Below are positions 18,785 through 28,735 of a DNA stretch of 64,000 nucleotides, one piece after another; position 1 is the first letter of the stretch; each line of letters opens with the position of its first letter. The translations under genes and the position numbers were made by a program. The notes beneath the pieces were generated by a model. The model saw nothing but the letters and a program-made list of their open reading frames with translations. It ran no database searches and had not been told where the DNA came from. The stretch comes from Bacteroidota bacterium. Lineage in GTDB: Bacteria; Bacteroidota; Bacteroidia; Bacteroidales; UBA10428. The stretch lies in contig QKEH01000009.1 of the NCBI GenBank assembly GCA_003252385.1, forward strand, positions 1 through 64,000, written 5' to 3'.

Positions 18785-21700
18785 CTTTCTGGGTATTTTC
18801 TATTCTGTCCATAATCCGTTGGATCAACTCAGGCAACTCTACGGTTGTTTTATTAATCTCTTCAATATCAAAACCATCTGCTGCCTGACGAATGCGTTGG
18901 GCTAGTGCATAGAGTTCCGGTAAGTCAAATTTTTCCTTCAAAGTCATCACATGGCTGGCAAAAGTTCCAATCTCATCGAAGGATGATGATTCGCGTATAG
19001 CGGAATACTCCTGCTGCAATTGAAGCATATCTTGATTAAGCATTTTCAATGCATCGGGGCTGAATTTTTCCAGATCGATGGCCTGAAGTTTGGATTCATC
19101 GAAGGACTGGCCTTCCTGCTGTTCTTCATAAGGCAGAAACTTTTTAAGGACTTCCACCAGGTCAACCACTTTGAAGGGTTTTGGAATAAACACATCAAAC
19201 AGTTTCGCTTTTTCTTCTTCTTTACGTGCAATGCGTGTTGCCGATATAGCAATTATGGGGATCGACTTAAGAGTTTCATGCTTCCTTACGTATTCCGTAA
19301 CTTCGAAACCATTCATCTTAGGCATGTTTAAATCCAGCAGCATCACATCGGGACGGTTTTGTTCCAGTACTTCTATGGCGTTCAATCCGTCATATGCTTC
19401 AAAAAATTTCAGGTTATTGCCTTTAATAATGCCCCGCAGTAGCTCCCTGTTAATTTCCACATCGTCCACTATGAGTATCTTGGAATCGCGGAAACGCACT
19501 TTGGGAGGTTTGGACGGAAGAAGGGGAACCTGAGGCAAGGCCACTTCGCCAACCAGCACATGCGGAATTTCAATGATAAAAGTACTCCCTTCGCCCAGTT
19601 TACTTTCTACACTAATTTCGCCATCCATCAGTTCCACAATAAGACGGGTAATGGCCAGTCCCAATCCGGTGCCCCCGTACTTCCTGGTATCCTGATCTTC
19701 CTGTTGTTTGAAGGCCTCAAAAATGGATTTACGGGCATTATCGGCTATACCAATGCCTGTATCGGCTACTTCCAAATGCAGGGTTACAAAGCGCGAATTA
19801 TCAATCTGGGTTGGATCGAGTGCACGCACCACCACATCAATCCTTCCTTTCTCGGTAAATTTATGCGCATTACCCAACAAATTAATCAGTATCTGCCGGA
19901 ATCGCAACTCGTCCAAAAACAAACTCTCCGGCATATCCTTATCCACATCCAGATGGAAGGCCAATCCCTTTTGCGTCATTTTTAGCCAAAACACATCCCT
20001 AATTTCTTGTATAAGGGTATGAAGTGATATGTATTCCGGCTTTAAGGATAATTCTCCGGCTTCAATTTTGGAAAGATCCAGAATATCGTTAATCAAACTT
20101 AACAGGGTTTTACTACTCGACTTGATCGAATTCAGGTAGTCCTTATATTGCGGATTGCGTAACTCCTTACTCAACAATTCGGTAAACCCTAAAACCGCGT
20201 TAATTGGAGTTCGTATCTCATGACTCATATTAGCCAAAAAAGCACTTTTAGCGGTATTCGCTTTCTCTGCCTCTTCCCAGGCGCGTTTAAGTTCTTTCTC
20301 GCTCTTCTTAAGCACTGTGATGTCGCGAATGATCACCACCAGTTCATCGCTTCCGCTCACAATAAAACGCACTTCCTCAAATACCAGCTCGCCTCCATGC
20401 CAATAGGAATAATCAAAAGTAATCACCCCGCGGCTTTTAAAAGCTGCTTCAATGGCGTGAATAAATTTGTCGCGCAGGTTGGCCGGTATTCGTTTGGTAA
20501 ATTTTTCACCCAGTAACTTATGCGGAGGTACGTAAAGCTTGGAGGGATCATCGGTATAAACATCAAGTATCACACTCCTGCGATCGATGACAAAAATAAG
20601 ATCGGGAATAATTTTTAATAGTGCGAGTTTTTTGGATTCACTTTTTTTAAGCGCATTAACCGCCTTTTTGCGTCGTGTTACATCCTGAATAATAGTAAAC
20701 AGCACATCGCGATCTGCAATTTTAACCAAAGTAGGGTATACTTCAACATCCTTTAGCGAACCGTCCTTAAGCTTATGCTGCATATTCACAGGAACATGCT
20801 GGCTTTCAATGGCTTTAGTAAGCTGAGCGGAGGACGAATTGCGCTCAGTCAGGTCAATTTCGGCCAGGCTCATCGCCGAAATTTCCTCGGAGCTGTATCC
20901 ATAAAAGTCAACAGCAGCCCGGTTAGCTGCTTCAATTCGGTTCTCTACCGGTTCAATCATCAGAATAATAACACTGGTATCTTCAAAGAAACTCCGAAAC
21001 TTCGCCTCGCTTTTTCGTAATAATTCTTCCGATTGTTTTCGATAAGTGATATCGCGCGACACCCCAATTAAGCCCTCAAATTCACCGGTTACCGAAAATA
21101 TGGGCTTTATTTTCGATTCCAGCCAAATACATTCCCCATCTTTTCGGGTAAAGGATGATTCCCATTTATTTCCCTGAAGAACCATTTGGGGTGCATTTCG
21201 TTTTTTGCGCACTTCTGTCAACTCCTGGATTAACGTTTCCGGCAATTCGACAAAATAGTTCCGATGCCCCATCCTTTCTATCTCCTCTGCTTCAAACCCG
21301 GTAACATCTTTAATACTCGGACTCACAAATGTATACCGCAAGTCGTAGTTCATCACCCAAATTACATCAACCACATTCTCGGCAAGCAAACGGTACTTTT
21401 TTCCACTCTCTCGCACGGCATCGCGATACAATACCGATTGGGTAATATCCTGCAGAATGATGATAGTTTCAGCCACCTTCCCTTCCTGAAGAATCGGCGC
21501 AGTAATGATATCGTAGTAATGATTTCGTAAATCGGAGTAGCTGATGGTGGCCTCAAAACTGGTACTGATTTTACCTTTGAAGGTAAGGGCAATATTCTCA
21601 CACGCAATGGAATGATAGCGGGCATCAAAAAACGAATAGATGGTTTTTCCCAGCAACTCGGGCACTTCAACCTCAAAAACCCCCTTATTGGCGTAAGTAA

Positions 21701-23138
21701 TAACTCCATCCTCATCAATTTTAAGGATGTGAATGGGCGAATTTTCTGCCAAAATCCGGAATTGTTCTTCACTCGATTTAAGGGCATCCACCGCATTCTT
21801 CCTGTGAGTTATGTCCTGCTTGGTACAGATAAAATGGGTAATTGCACCATTCTGCAGAACGGGTGCAATAGTTGCCTCTTCCCAATAGTAGGAACCATCT
21901 TTCTTTACATTATAAAACACTCCGCTCCAGGTATTTCCACTGGTGATGGTATCCCATAAATCCTTATAAAACTCGGCACTATGATACCCGGATTTAAGAA
22001 TACTGGGCTTTTTTCCAACCACTTCTTCGAGCTGGTACCCGGTGATACGGGTAAATGCGTTATTTACGAAAAGTATGACTCCCCTTGAATTCGTCACCAA
22101 TACCGTACCCGGACTATGCTCAATGGCTAAACGTAAAATCTCGGGCTGCTCGGACAGTATGGTGTTCGAATAACTATCGGACATAGCCGTGGTAGTATGA
22201 CGAAGTTCGCTCTGCCTGATTAAGGCCAGTCTCCGATGTTCGGCAGTATATCCGTGCAATACCAAAAGTATAGGGATGGAGGCCAGTAAGTACATCTGCG
22301 AAAAAAAGATGGTATCAAAAAAGTGCTCGCCAACCAAATTCACCAGATGACGCCCAACCGCATAACAGATCAGAGCCGATACAACAACCAGCCCTCCAAC
22401 CGTATCCCGTAAAGAATAGCGCATGGCAATCCAAAACAAGATCGGTACCAGCAGGTATACTATTTTTGCAGCAATGCCCGGCGATAATATTCCCATAAGA
22501 CCGAACAAGGCAATTACTCCCAGACCGGAAAGGACATATACGCTCCATTTCCCCGACCGCTTGACAGGGTAATTCGGCATTGAAAAAGCCATTACTAATG
22601 GAATAAACAATAGCGAACCAATTAAGTCGGCCCCTCCCCAAGCCACGAGAATATACCGTGTGGTAACTACGGCAAACTGCACTTTATCCTGTACGGCAAG
22701 TACCAAAACTACCAGCGAAAATAGGACGATACCGAGCAATATAAAAAACAGTTTTGCAAGCGCACCGGGATCACGAAAAAACGTATTCTCCGGAAGGAAC
22801 CTTCTTATTAACCAGGCACGAAGCCCAACCTGAACCACTCCAAACGCACTCATGGCCAAGGCAATTCGTCCTGAATCAACCCATAACTCTACGGTAGAAA
22901 AATCGTGCAGGTAAAACCCAACAAATAAAGCGGGGAAAACTACCATCAGGTACTTATACCCGAAAATCAGGATCAATCCGGTAGCAATGCCAAATGCCGG
23001 CCATACAGGAGGAACATAATACGGAACAACGGTCGCGCGCAGCCCAATGGGAACAGAAAAGCTTACAAGAATGAAAACGGTCAGGATCCTGACTAACCAT
23101 TTCAATTTGTTCCTCTGGTAACTAACCGGCTGCCCCAT
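18774..23138 (-). CDS. MASE1 multi-PAS hybrid sensor histidine kinase
   Basis: A 1454-residue membrane kinase. Residues about 12-305 are a MASE1 integral-membrane sensor with 8-10 hydrophobic helices. Five PAS domains follow (about 335-450, 457-570, 576-700, 705-820 and 827-940); the first has the ITGYQLEEVVGKKPSILKSG segment and several end in the PAC D-I-T-x-R-K. Then come HisKA (MSHEIRTPINAVLGF), HATPase (DTGIGIADNAR, GGTGLGLAI), and a receiver with the phospho-acceptor in MLLDLNMPKMNG. The last 90 residues resemble a histidine phosphotransfer helix bundle (SHVMTLKEKFDLPEL), but the canonical H-x-L-K-G is not preserved. No ligand is predictable. It is co-translated with the downstream REC-kinase. 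The 236-nt gap upstream is featureless. Confidence 0.92.
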   Translation of the reverse strand: MGQPVSYQRNKLKWLVRILTVFILVSFSVPIGLRATVVPYYVPPVWPAFGIATGLILIFGYKYLMVVFPALFVGFYLHDFSTVELWVDSGRIALAMSAFGVVQVGLRAWLIRRFLPENTFFRDPGALAKLFFILLGIVLFSLVVLVLAVQDKVQFAVVTTRYILVAWGGADLIGSLLFIPLVMAFSMPNYPVKRSGKWSVYVLSGLGVIALFGLMGILSPGIAAKIVYLLVPILFWIAMRYSLRDTVGGLVVVSALICYAVGRHLVNLVGEHFFDTIFFSQMYLLASIPILLVLHGYTAEHRRLALIRQSELRHTTTAMSDSYSNTILSEQPEILRLAIEHSPGTVLVTNSRGVILFVNNAFTRITGYQLEEVVGKKPSILKSGYHSAEFYKDLWDTITSGNTWSGVFYNVKKDGSYYWEEATIAPVLQNGAITHFICTKQDITHRKNAVDALKSSEEQFRILAENSPIHILKIDEDGVITYANKGVFEVEVPELLGKTIYSFFDARYHSIACENIALTFKGKISTSFEATISYSDLRNHYYDIITAPILQEGKVAETIIILQDITQSVLYRDAVRESGKKYRLLAENVVDVIWVMNYDLRYTFVSPSIKDVTGFEAEEIERMGHRNYFVELPETLIQELTEVRKKRNAPQMVLQGNKWESSFTRKDGECIWLESKIKPIFSVTGEFEGLIGVSRDITYRKQSEELLRKSEAKFRSFFEDTSVIILMIEPVENRIEAANRAAVDFYGYSSEEISAMSLAEIDLTERNSSSAQLTKAIESQHVPVNMQHKLKDGSLKDVEVYPTLVKIADRDVLFTIIQDVTRRKKAVNALKKSESKKLALLKIIPDLIFVIDRRSVILDVYTDDPSKLYVPPHKLLGEKFTKRIPANLRDKFIHAIEAAFKSRGVITFDYSYWHGGELVFEEVRFIVSGSDELVVIIRDITVLKKSEKELKRAWEEAEKANTAKSAFLANMSHEIRTPINAVLGFTELLSKELRNPQYKDYLNSIKSSSKTLLSLINDILDLSKIEAGELSLKPEYISLHTLIQEIRDVFWLKMTQKGLAFHLDVDKDMPESLFLDELRFRQILINLLGNAHKFTEKGRIDVVVRALDPTQIDNSRFVTLHLEVADTGIGIADNARKSIFEAFKQQEDQDTRKYGGTGLGLAITRLIVELMDGEISVESKLGEGSTFIIEIPHVLVGEVALPQVPLLPSKPPKVRFRDSKILIVDDVEINRELLRGIIKGNNLKFFEAYDGLNAIEVLEQNRPDVMLLDLNMPKMNGFEVTEYVRKHETLKSIPIIAISATRIARKEEEKAKLFDVFIPKPFKVVDLVEVLKKFLPYEEQQEGQSFDESKLQAIDLEKFSPDALKMLNQDMLQLQQEYSAIRESSSFDEIGTFASHVMTLKEKFDLPELYALAQRIRQAADGFDIEEINKTTVELPELIQRIMDRIENTQKDAR

Positions 23139-23374
23139 TGATACTAACTTAATAATTGGTGACTGCTAATACGTTCGCTCTCCCATCTCCCTTTCCTTCC
23201 TTCAACTTTGAGCAACCCACCTCCCAATCGGATGTGCGATCGTTATCTCCTTAATTTACTGAAGGATTTGCCATGAAGAATGCAAGAACACGAGCTTTCG
23301 TGCATGCACTAATTAAGTTAGATTATTCCGGGCTATCTTACAAGTTTTGATCGACAATTATACTGAAAAAACCA

Positions 23375-24961
23375 CTATTTATTCTTTGTAAAACTAACCA
23401 TACAGGTGGTTCCCTGCTCCTGCATACTGTGCATGGTAAATTGCCCATCGAGCCATTGGGTGTATTTTTGTGCCAACATCAACCCCATTCCCGATGCCGT
23501 CATTTTTTCCCGGTTGTGTATATCCGAACCCGAACCTTCTCCGGGAACAATGCCAATACCATCATCCTGAATCTTCAGCTGAATCTGATCATGTAACTCT
23601 GTCACCGAAATCAGGATACTTCCCCCTTTGGGAGTGTACTTTATTGCATTGGACAGAAGGTTTCTCACAATTACCCCTAACATATGCTTATCGGTGTGGA
23701 GGATGTTTTCTTCAGGCAAATCAATATGAATCCGAAGTTTTTTTAATGACAGGATATACTTGAACAACTCCATATTCTCTTGAATGATTTTGGCCAGCGA
23801 CACCTGATTTGAAACCGGTTTAATACGGTTATTATAGATATTCGACCACCCTTTGATGTTTTCAAGCAGAAAATAGATGTTTTTAATGGAATTATCAATC
23901 AACTCCACGCGCTCCAGCATCTCCTCTTTGGAATAGGTATCCTTCTTTTGCTGCAACAATTCAGAATACCCCATGACCGAGTGCAACGGATTCATTAAAT
24001 CGTGCGAGATTACAGAAAGCAGCTTGTCCTTAATATGGTTCGCTTCGGAAAGTTTGGTTGCCTGATCTTTTAAAAGATTCTTCGAACGGATACGGTGAAA
24101 TTCCGCGGCCGTGCGCAAGGCAAAAAAGGAAAGAATATGACGTGAATTGGGAATCTCGTCCATCATTTTATCGCTCGCAATTCCCATCACTCCAATTACA
24201 TCGCCCGCGGTACCATAAATAGGAGCACACATGAATCCCTCTATTTGGTGGGATTGGGTAAACGGATCGTTGGGAAACAATTCGCGAGCCCCTCTGGGGT
24301 AAAAGGAGGTATAGCCTCTGGTGGTATTCTCTACCAAACTCCATTTTACTGTAAAAACCTGGGGTAAATTGGGGTCAACAGGTCCATACGCACCTACTAT
24401 CTCCATCTTGGTCTTATCGTTACTTAACTTGCCCACAAAAGAAATCGGAACATCAAAAGTTTTGCAAAGCAGTCGTGTAAGTTCTTTGAAATATTTCATA
24501 CCGGTAACATGGGCAGTTCCATGAAGCAGGTTGCTCATCACTTCTTCGGCCCGTAAATAATCTACCGACCTGCTCACCCGCAAAACTACGTAGGTTTTTC
24601 CATCCATTTTAACCGTCCGCTTAACCAGCTTACCCCAAAACACATTCTGCCGGAAACTTCGGAAAGCCATTTCCTGGGTATGTTCTCCCAGGTTGGAAAT
24701 ATTCTTCTCCAGAAGTTCCTGGGATAAATCGGTAAATTCGCTTTCGTACAAGCGAAAGGATGGAAGGTTGAGCAGACTGGCCTTGGATTCTACCTCAAAA
24801 AGATCCAAAGCTTTTGCGTTGCAGTCAAGAATACTGTAATTGACCCCATCCAGAATGAAAAGAGCATCGGGAGCATTGGCAAAGAGAACTTCAACCAACG
24901 GATTACCCTGAAAATAAACATCGGGAGTGGAGGCTGGGGTAACGTGTTTAACATACAACAT
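23375..24961 (-). CDS. PAS-GAF sensor histidine kinase
   Basis: A 528-residue soluble histidine kinase. Residues about 25-135 resemble a PAS domain (NAPDALFILDGVNYSILDCN), and about 150-290 a GAF domain (TFDVPISFVGKLS, GFMCAPIYGTAGDVIGVMGI). HisKA has His320 in SVISHDLMNPLHSVMGYSEL, and the HATPase has NLLSNAIKYTPKGG, DDGIGIVPG and ASGMGLMLA. No transmembrane segment or output domain is visible, so its partner regulator is elsewhere; the REC-bearing proteins next door are candidates. It is on the same strand as the MASE1 kinase gene, with a 236-nt gap between them. Confidence 0.9.
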   Translation of the reverse strand: MLYVKHVTPASTPDVYFQGNPLVEVLFANAPDALFILDGVNYSILDCNAKALDLFEVESKASLLNLPSFRLYESEFTDLSQELLEKNISNLGEHTQEMAFRSFRQNVFWGKLVKRTVKMDGKTYVVLRVSRSVDYLRAEEVMSNLLHGTAHVTGMKYFKELTRLLCKTFDVPISFVGKLSNDKTKMEIVGAYGPVDPNLPQVFTVKWSLVENTTRGYTSFYPRGARELFPNDPFTQSHQIEGFMCAPIYGTAGDVIGVMGIASDKMMDEIPNSRHILSFFALRTAAEFHRIRSKNLLKDQATKLSEANHIKDKLLSVISHDLMNPLHSVMGYSELLQQKKDTYSKEEMLERVELIDNSIKNIYFLLENIKGWSNIYNNRIKPVSNQVSLAKIIQENMELFKYILSLKKLRIHIDLPEENILHTDKHMLGVIVRNLLSNAIKYTPKGGSILISVTELHDQIQLKIQDDGIGIVPGEGSGSDIHNREKMTASGMGLMLAQKYTQWLDGQFTMHSMQEQGTTCMVSFTKNK

Positions 24962-25125
24962 AGCGTACTTTTTGTAATTTCTAACCAGTACGAAAACGTC
25001 TCATTTTTAGTTATACATTATGATACTGCTTTTGACGAAAGCCATGACATGATAAATTTTCTCCTTATCTCAAATGATATATAAGGCAATATGCCTAATT
25101 TTATTTTGCATATAAATACGAAGCC

Positions 25126-27954
25126 ATGAAGAAATTTTTTAAAATCCTGCTAATAACCATTGTAACGCTTCTGGTGCTGCTACTTGTAGCCCCAGTACTT
25201 TTTAAAGGTAAAATTATAGCCCTGGTGAATGAACAATTAGAGAAGAATCTCCATGCGAAAGCCTCATTCTCCGATATTAGTTTGTCCTTTTTCCGGGACA
25301 TTCCCAATTTAAGCATCCGGCTGGAGAAGCTGTGTGTTGCTGGAATCGACGATTTCGAGAAGGATACTCTGGCTTCTATTGATGCACTGGATATCTCGGT
25401 GAATATTGCGAGTGCTATTAAAATGGAAAATATTGAAATAAAGCGCATTGGCATTACCCGCCCACGTATCCATGCCATAGTACTCAGCGATGGCCGGGCC
25501 AACTGGGATATCGTGCCCGAAAGCGACACCACCGAGGTGGCAACAACCGAAGAGGATACCACCAGTTCGGAATTAAACACCCGTGTAGCATTGAAACTAT
25601 TTGAAATTAAAGAAGCCTTCATCCAATACAACGACCAGAGTGCTAACATGATGGCCGAACTTTCCAACTTCAACTTCACCCTTTCCGGAGACCTTGGGCA
25701 GGACTTCTCTGCCATTCGTATCGATTCGAAAACCGATGCGCTGACCTTCGGCATGGATGGTATTACCTACCTGAACCAGGTGGCATTAGGGTTACACTTT
25801 GATGTGGATGCCAATTTGAAGGAATCGATTTATACCTTAAACGAGAATTCGGTGTCGCTCAACGACCTGACCCTTACTTTCAACGGAGATGTTGCCATGC
25901 CCGAATCGGGCGATATTATCACCAACCTGAATTACGCAACCAGCAACACCAGTTTTAAAACTCTGCTTTCCCTCATACCGGCCATCTACCTCTCCGATTT
26001 CAGCGATTTGACCACTACGGGTAAACTTCAGCTCCAGGGAAGTGTTTCGGGTGCTGTCACTGAAACCACCACGCCCAGTGTTGATGTGAACCTGCGGGTT
26101 GAAAATGCCAGCTTTAGCTACCCGGATCTGCCCAAATCGGCCAGTGATATTCAAATGGATGTGCAAGTGCATTACGATGGGGTTCAAAACGACAATACCA
26201 CAGTAGATGTTAACCGGTTCCATCTGAACATGGGTGGCAATCCGGTGGATATGACCCTCAATCTGAAAACACCTATAAGCGATCCGTTCACTAACGGCAG
26301 CCTGCACATCAACCTCGACCTGGCCAGTATCCTGGATATTATCCCCCTGGAAAAAACGACCCTGAGGGGTACCATCACCACCCACCTCGATTGGATGGGT
26401 AAGCTTTCCAGTATTGAAAATGAACAATACGAAGAATTTAAGGCCGATGGCTCCATCCAGGTGGCCAATCTGTACTACAACAGCCCCGATGTTCCTAAGG
26501 CTTTTGAACTGTCCGAATCCAAAATCACCTTTTCGCCCAAACAGGTACAGATTGCCAGCTTTAATGCCAAACTCGGTTCCAGCGATTTCAGGCTGCAAGG
26601 GCAACTGAGCAATTTTATTTCTTATGCGTTAAAAGATGGAATAGTCAGCGGAGAGCTGGTATTGGCTTCCAACACCATGAATCTGAACGAACTCATGCTG
26701 TCGGAAGATACCGACACCCCTCCCGGCAACGAGTCCGCCACAACCGAAGACTCGAGCGAGCCGCTGGAAGTAATAGAAGTACCCAAAAACATCAATTTCC
26801 GGTTTCAGTCGGATATTGGCACCTTGTATTACGACCAGTTGGAAATTACGAACCTTATGGGTCTGATCGAGATAAAAGAAGGGCGCGTTTTACTCAATCA
26901 GGTTAAAATGAACCTGCTGGACGGCGAAATGAAACTCTCCGGTGAATACAACACACAGGATATGCTCAACCCCTTGGTCGATTTCTCTTTCGAAGCCAAT
27001 CATCTGGATATTCAGAAGTCCCTTAAAGCCTTCGATATTCTGGGAACTATAGCTCCCATCGCCAAACAGGCAACGGGTAACATCAGCCTGGGCATGTCGT
27101 ATTCCAGCCTGCTCATGCAAGATATGAACCCGGTGATTAAGTCCATTGCCGGCGATGGCCACCTGAGTTCCCAACAGATCGGAATTAAGGGAGCCAGTTC
27201 CTTAAAGGCTATTGGTAAAGCGCTAAAAACCGATGCACTCAACGATGTAGTGCTAAAAAATATTAACCTGTCGTTCCAGATTCAAAACGGAAGCCTCCAG
27301 GTACAACCGTTCGAAACCCAAATTGGCACCATGGCCCTGCGTGTGGGAGGAGAACAAACCTTCGAAAACCTGCTGAATTACGACATTGACCTGATGGCGC
27401 CACGATCGCTGCTCGGAATGGAAAATCCGACGGTAAATAATCTGTATAGCCAGGCAGCCTCCAAAGGCTTGAACCTGGAACGATCCGAAACTATTAATCT
27501 GGCCATTAAACTTACCGGAGCCATGGCCGATCCGAAGGTGAGCCTGGATTTAAAACAAAGTCTGGGCAATCCGGCCGAGAATCTTAAGGATGCAGTTAAG
27601 GAAAACGTAAGTGCCGCCGTTACCGCAAAAAAGGAAGAAGTTAAAGCCGATGCCAAAGCAGAAGCCCGCAAAGAGGCCGACAAAATATTGCGCGAAGCCG
27701 AAGCCCAGGCTCGTACGGTTCGCAGCGAAGGCAAACGGGCAGCCGATGCCGTACGCAGCGAATCCAACACTAACGCCAATAAGTTGGTTCAGCAGGCCAC
27801 GAATCCGGTTTCGCGAAAAGCAGCTCAGGTATCGGCCGACCGAATGCGGGACGAAGGCAACCGAAAAGCCGATGGTATAGAACGCGAATCGAACGAAAAG
27901 GCCGACCGGATACTCCGTGAGGCACGAACCAAAGCAGACCGGTTATTACAATAA
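25126..27954 (+). CDS. AsmA family protein with a charged C-terminal helical tail
   Basis: A 942-residue envelope protein with one N-terminal transmembrane helix (residues about 7-25) and a long beta-rich periplasmic part. The N-terminal AsmA region (LVNEQLEKNLHAKASFSDIS, LSFFRDIPNLSIRLEKLCV) and the C-terminal AsmA-like region (GDGHLSSQQIGIKGASSLKA) are clear. AsmA-like proteins are elongated repeating-beta-groove bridges thought to move phospholipid between membranes. The last 110 residues (about 830-942) change character completely: an Ala/Lys/Arg/Glu-rich amphipathic helix with repeated R-E-A and K-A-D words (KILREAEAQARTVRSEG, KADRILREARTKADRLL). That tail may bind lipid head groups or peptidoglycan, which is a guess. 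A strong terminator follows at once. Confidence 0.85.
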   Translation: MKKFFKILLITIVTLLVLLLVAPVLFKGKIIALVNEQLEKNLHAKASFSDISLSFFRDIPNLSIRLEKLCVAGIDDFEKDTLASIDALDISVNIASAIKMENIEIKRIGITRPRIHAIVLSDGRANWDIVPESDTTEVATTEEDTTSSELNTRVALKLFEIKEAFIQYNDQSANMMAELSNFNFTLSGDLGQDFSAIRIDSKTDALTFGMDGITYLNQVALGLHFDVDANLKESIYTLNENSVSLNDLTLTFNGDVAMPESGDIITNLNYATSNTSFKTLLSLIPAIYLSDFSDLTTTGKLQLQGSVSGAVTETTTPSVDVNLRVENASFSYPDLPKSASDIQMDVQVHYDGVQNDNTTVDVNRFHLNMGGNPVDMTLNLKTPISDPFTNGSLHINLDLASILDIIPLEKTTLRGTITTHLDWMGKLSSIENEQYEEFKADGSIQVANLYYNSPDVPKAFELSESKITFSPKQVQIASFNAKLGSSDFRLQGQLSNFISYALKDGIVSGELVLASNTMNLNELMLSEDTDTPPGNESATTEDSSEPLEVIEVPKNINFRFQSDIGTLYYDQLEITNLMGLIEIKEGRVLLNQVKMNLLDGEMKLSGEYNTQDMLNPLVDFSFEANHLDIQKSLKAFDILGTIAPIAKQATGNISLGMSYSSLLMQDMNPVIKSIAGDGHLSSQQIGIKGASSLKAIGKALKTDALNDVVLKNINLSFQIQNGSLQVQPFETQIGTMALRVGGEQTFENLLNYDIDLMAPRSLLGMENPTVNNLYSQAASKGLNLERSETINLAIKLTGAMADPKVSLDLKQSLGNPAENLKDAVKENVSAAVTAKKEEVKADAKAEARKEADKILREAEAQARTVRSEGKRAADAVRSESNTNANKLVQQATNPVSRKAAQVSADRMRDEGNRKADGIERESNEKADRILREARTKADRLLQ

Positions 27955-27992
27955 CAAAAGAGGCTGCCCGTATTGGGCAGCCTCTTTTGTTT
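27955..27992. terminator. Terminator after the AsmA-like gene
   Basis: A 15-bp perfect stem, CAAAAGAGGCTGCCC (27955-27969) with GGGCAGCCTCTTTTG (27975-27989), has a 5-nt loop and flanking T/A runs. The 240 nt between it and the rplS terminator show no gene. Confidence 0.92.
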
Positions 27993-28230
27993 AGTTGGAA
28001 TTACCTTAATTTGACCGTTGTATTCCGTGATTTCCCCATCTTCAACTCCGGAAATATTGCGTCGCATTCATTCTGACAGAACACGGTACCAGCGTAACAT
28101 TCTTAACGACTCCAATGATCAGAAGCAGGATCTGAATCCACCACTTAGCATGGATCCTCCACACAATACCTGCTAACAAAGCGCACAACAAACCTTCGGC
28201 TCAATAACATAGCATTACTGTTTACTCCAT

Positions 28231-28262
28231 AAAAAAAGCCGCTCTGAACAGCGGCTCTTTTT
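28231..28262 (-). terminator. Terminator of rplS
   Basis: On the minus strand AGCCGCT pairs with AGCGGCT around a 6-nt loop, followed by seven T. It lies 15-45 nt after the rplS stop codon. Confidence 0.9.
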
Positions 28263-28276
28263 GTTCTTTCAAGTAC

Positions 28277-28624
28277 TTAGAATCTTTTTTCCTGAATACG
28301 TGCTTTCTTACCGGTAAGCTTACGCAGGTAGAAAATACGTGCACGACGTACACGACCTCTTTTGTTTACATCAATTTGGTCGATAAATGGCGATGCAATG
28401 GGGAAGATACGCTCTACGCCAATACTACCTGACATTTTACGTACGGTAAAGGTCTCTTTGATACCCGTTCCTTTTCGCTGCAATACCACGCCGCGAAAAT
28501 TTTGGATACGCTCCTTGTTTCCTTCAATAATCTTATAATGTACAGTTATTGTATCGCCAGCTGAGAAATCAGGAAATTCTTTTCTTCCGTCAAATTGTTC
28601 TTCAGCAATTTTCAATAGGTCCAT
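28277..28624 (-). CDS. rplS: 50S ribosomal protein bL19
   Basis: A 115-residue protein at the 30S-50S interface. The bL19 signature is complete: [57 protein letters not shown] and the C-terminal [17 protein letters not shown]. It stands alone here, without the rpsP-rimM-trmD genes that accompany it in many bacteria, which is usual in this phylum. Start ATG 28624. Confidence 0.97.
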   Translation of the reverse strand: MDLLKIAEEQFDGRKEFPDFSAGDTITVHYKIIEGNKERIQNFRGVVLQRKGTGIKETFTVRKMSGSIGVERIFPIASPFIDQIDVNKRGRVRRARIFYLRKLTGKKARIQEKRF

Positions 28625-28735
28625 CCTTATATCGTATTTTATGTTATTACCCTCAAAAATTCAGGTCGCAATATTACAACTTTTTTTTCAATGATCATAG
28701 GCCTATAACGTATTTAATTAATATCCCCTCCAAAC

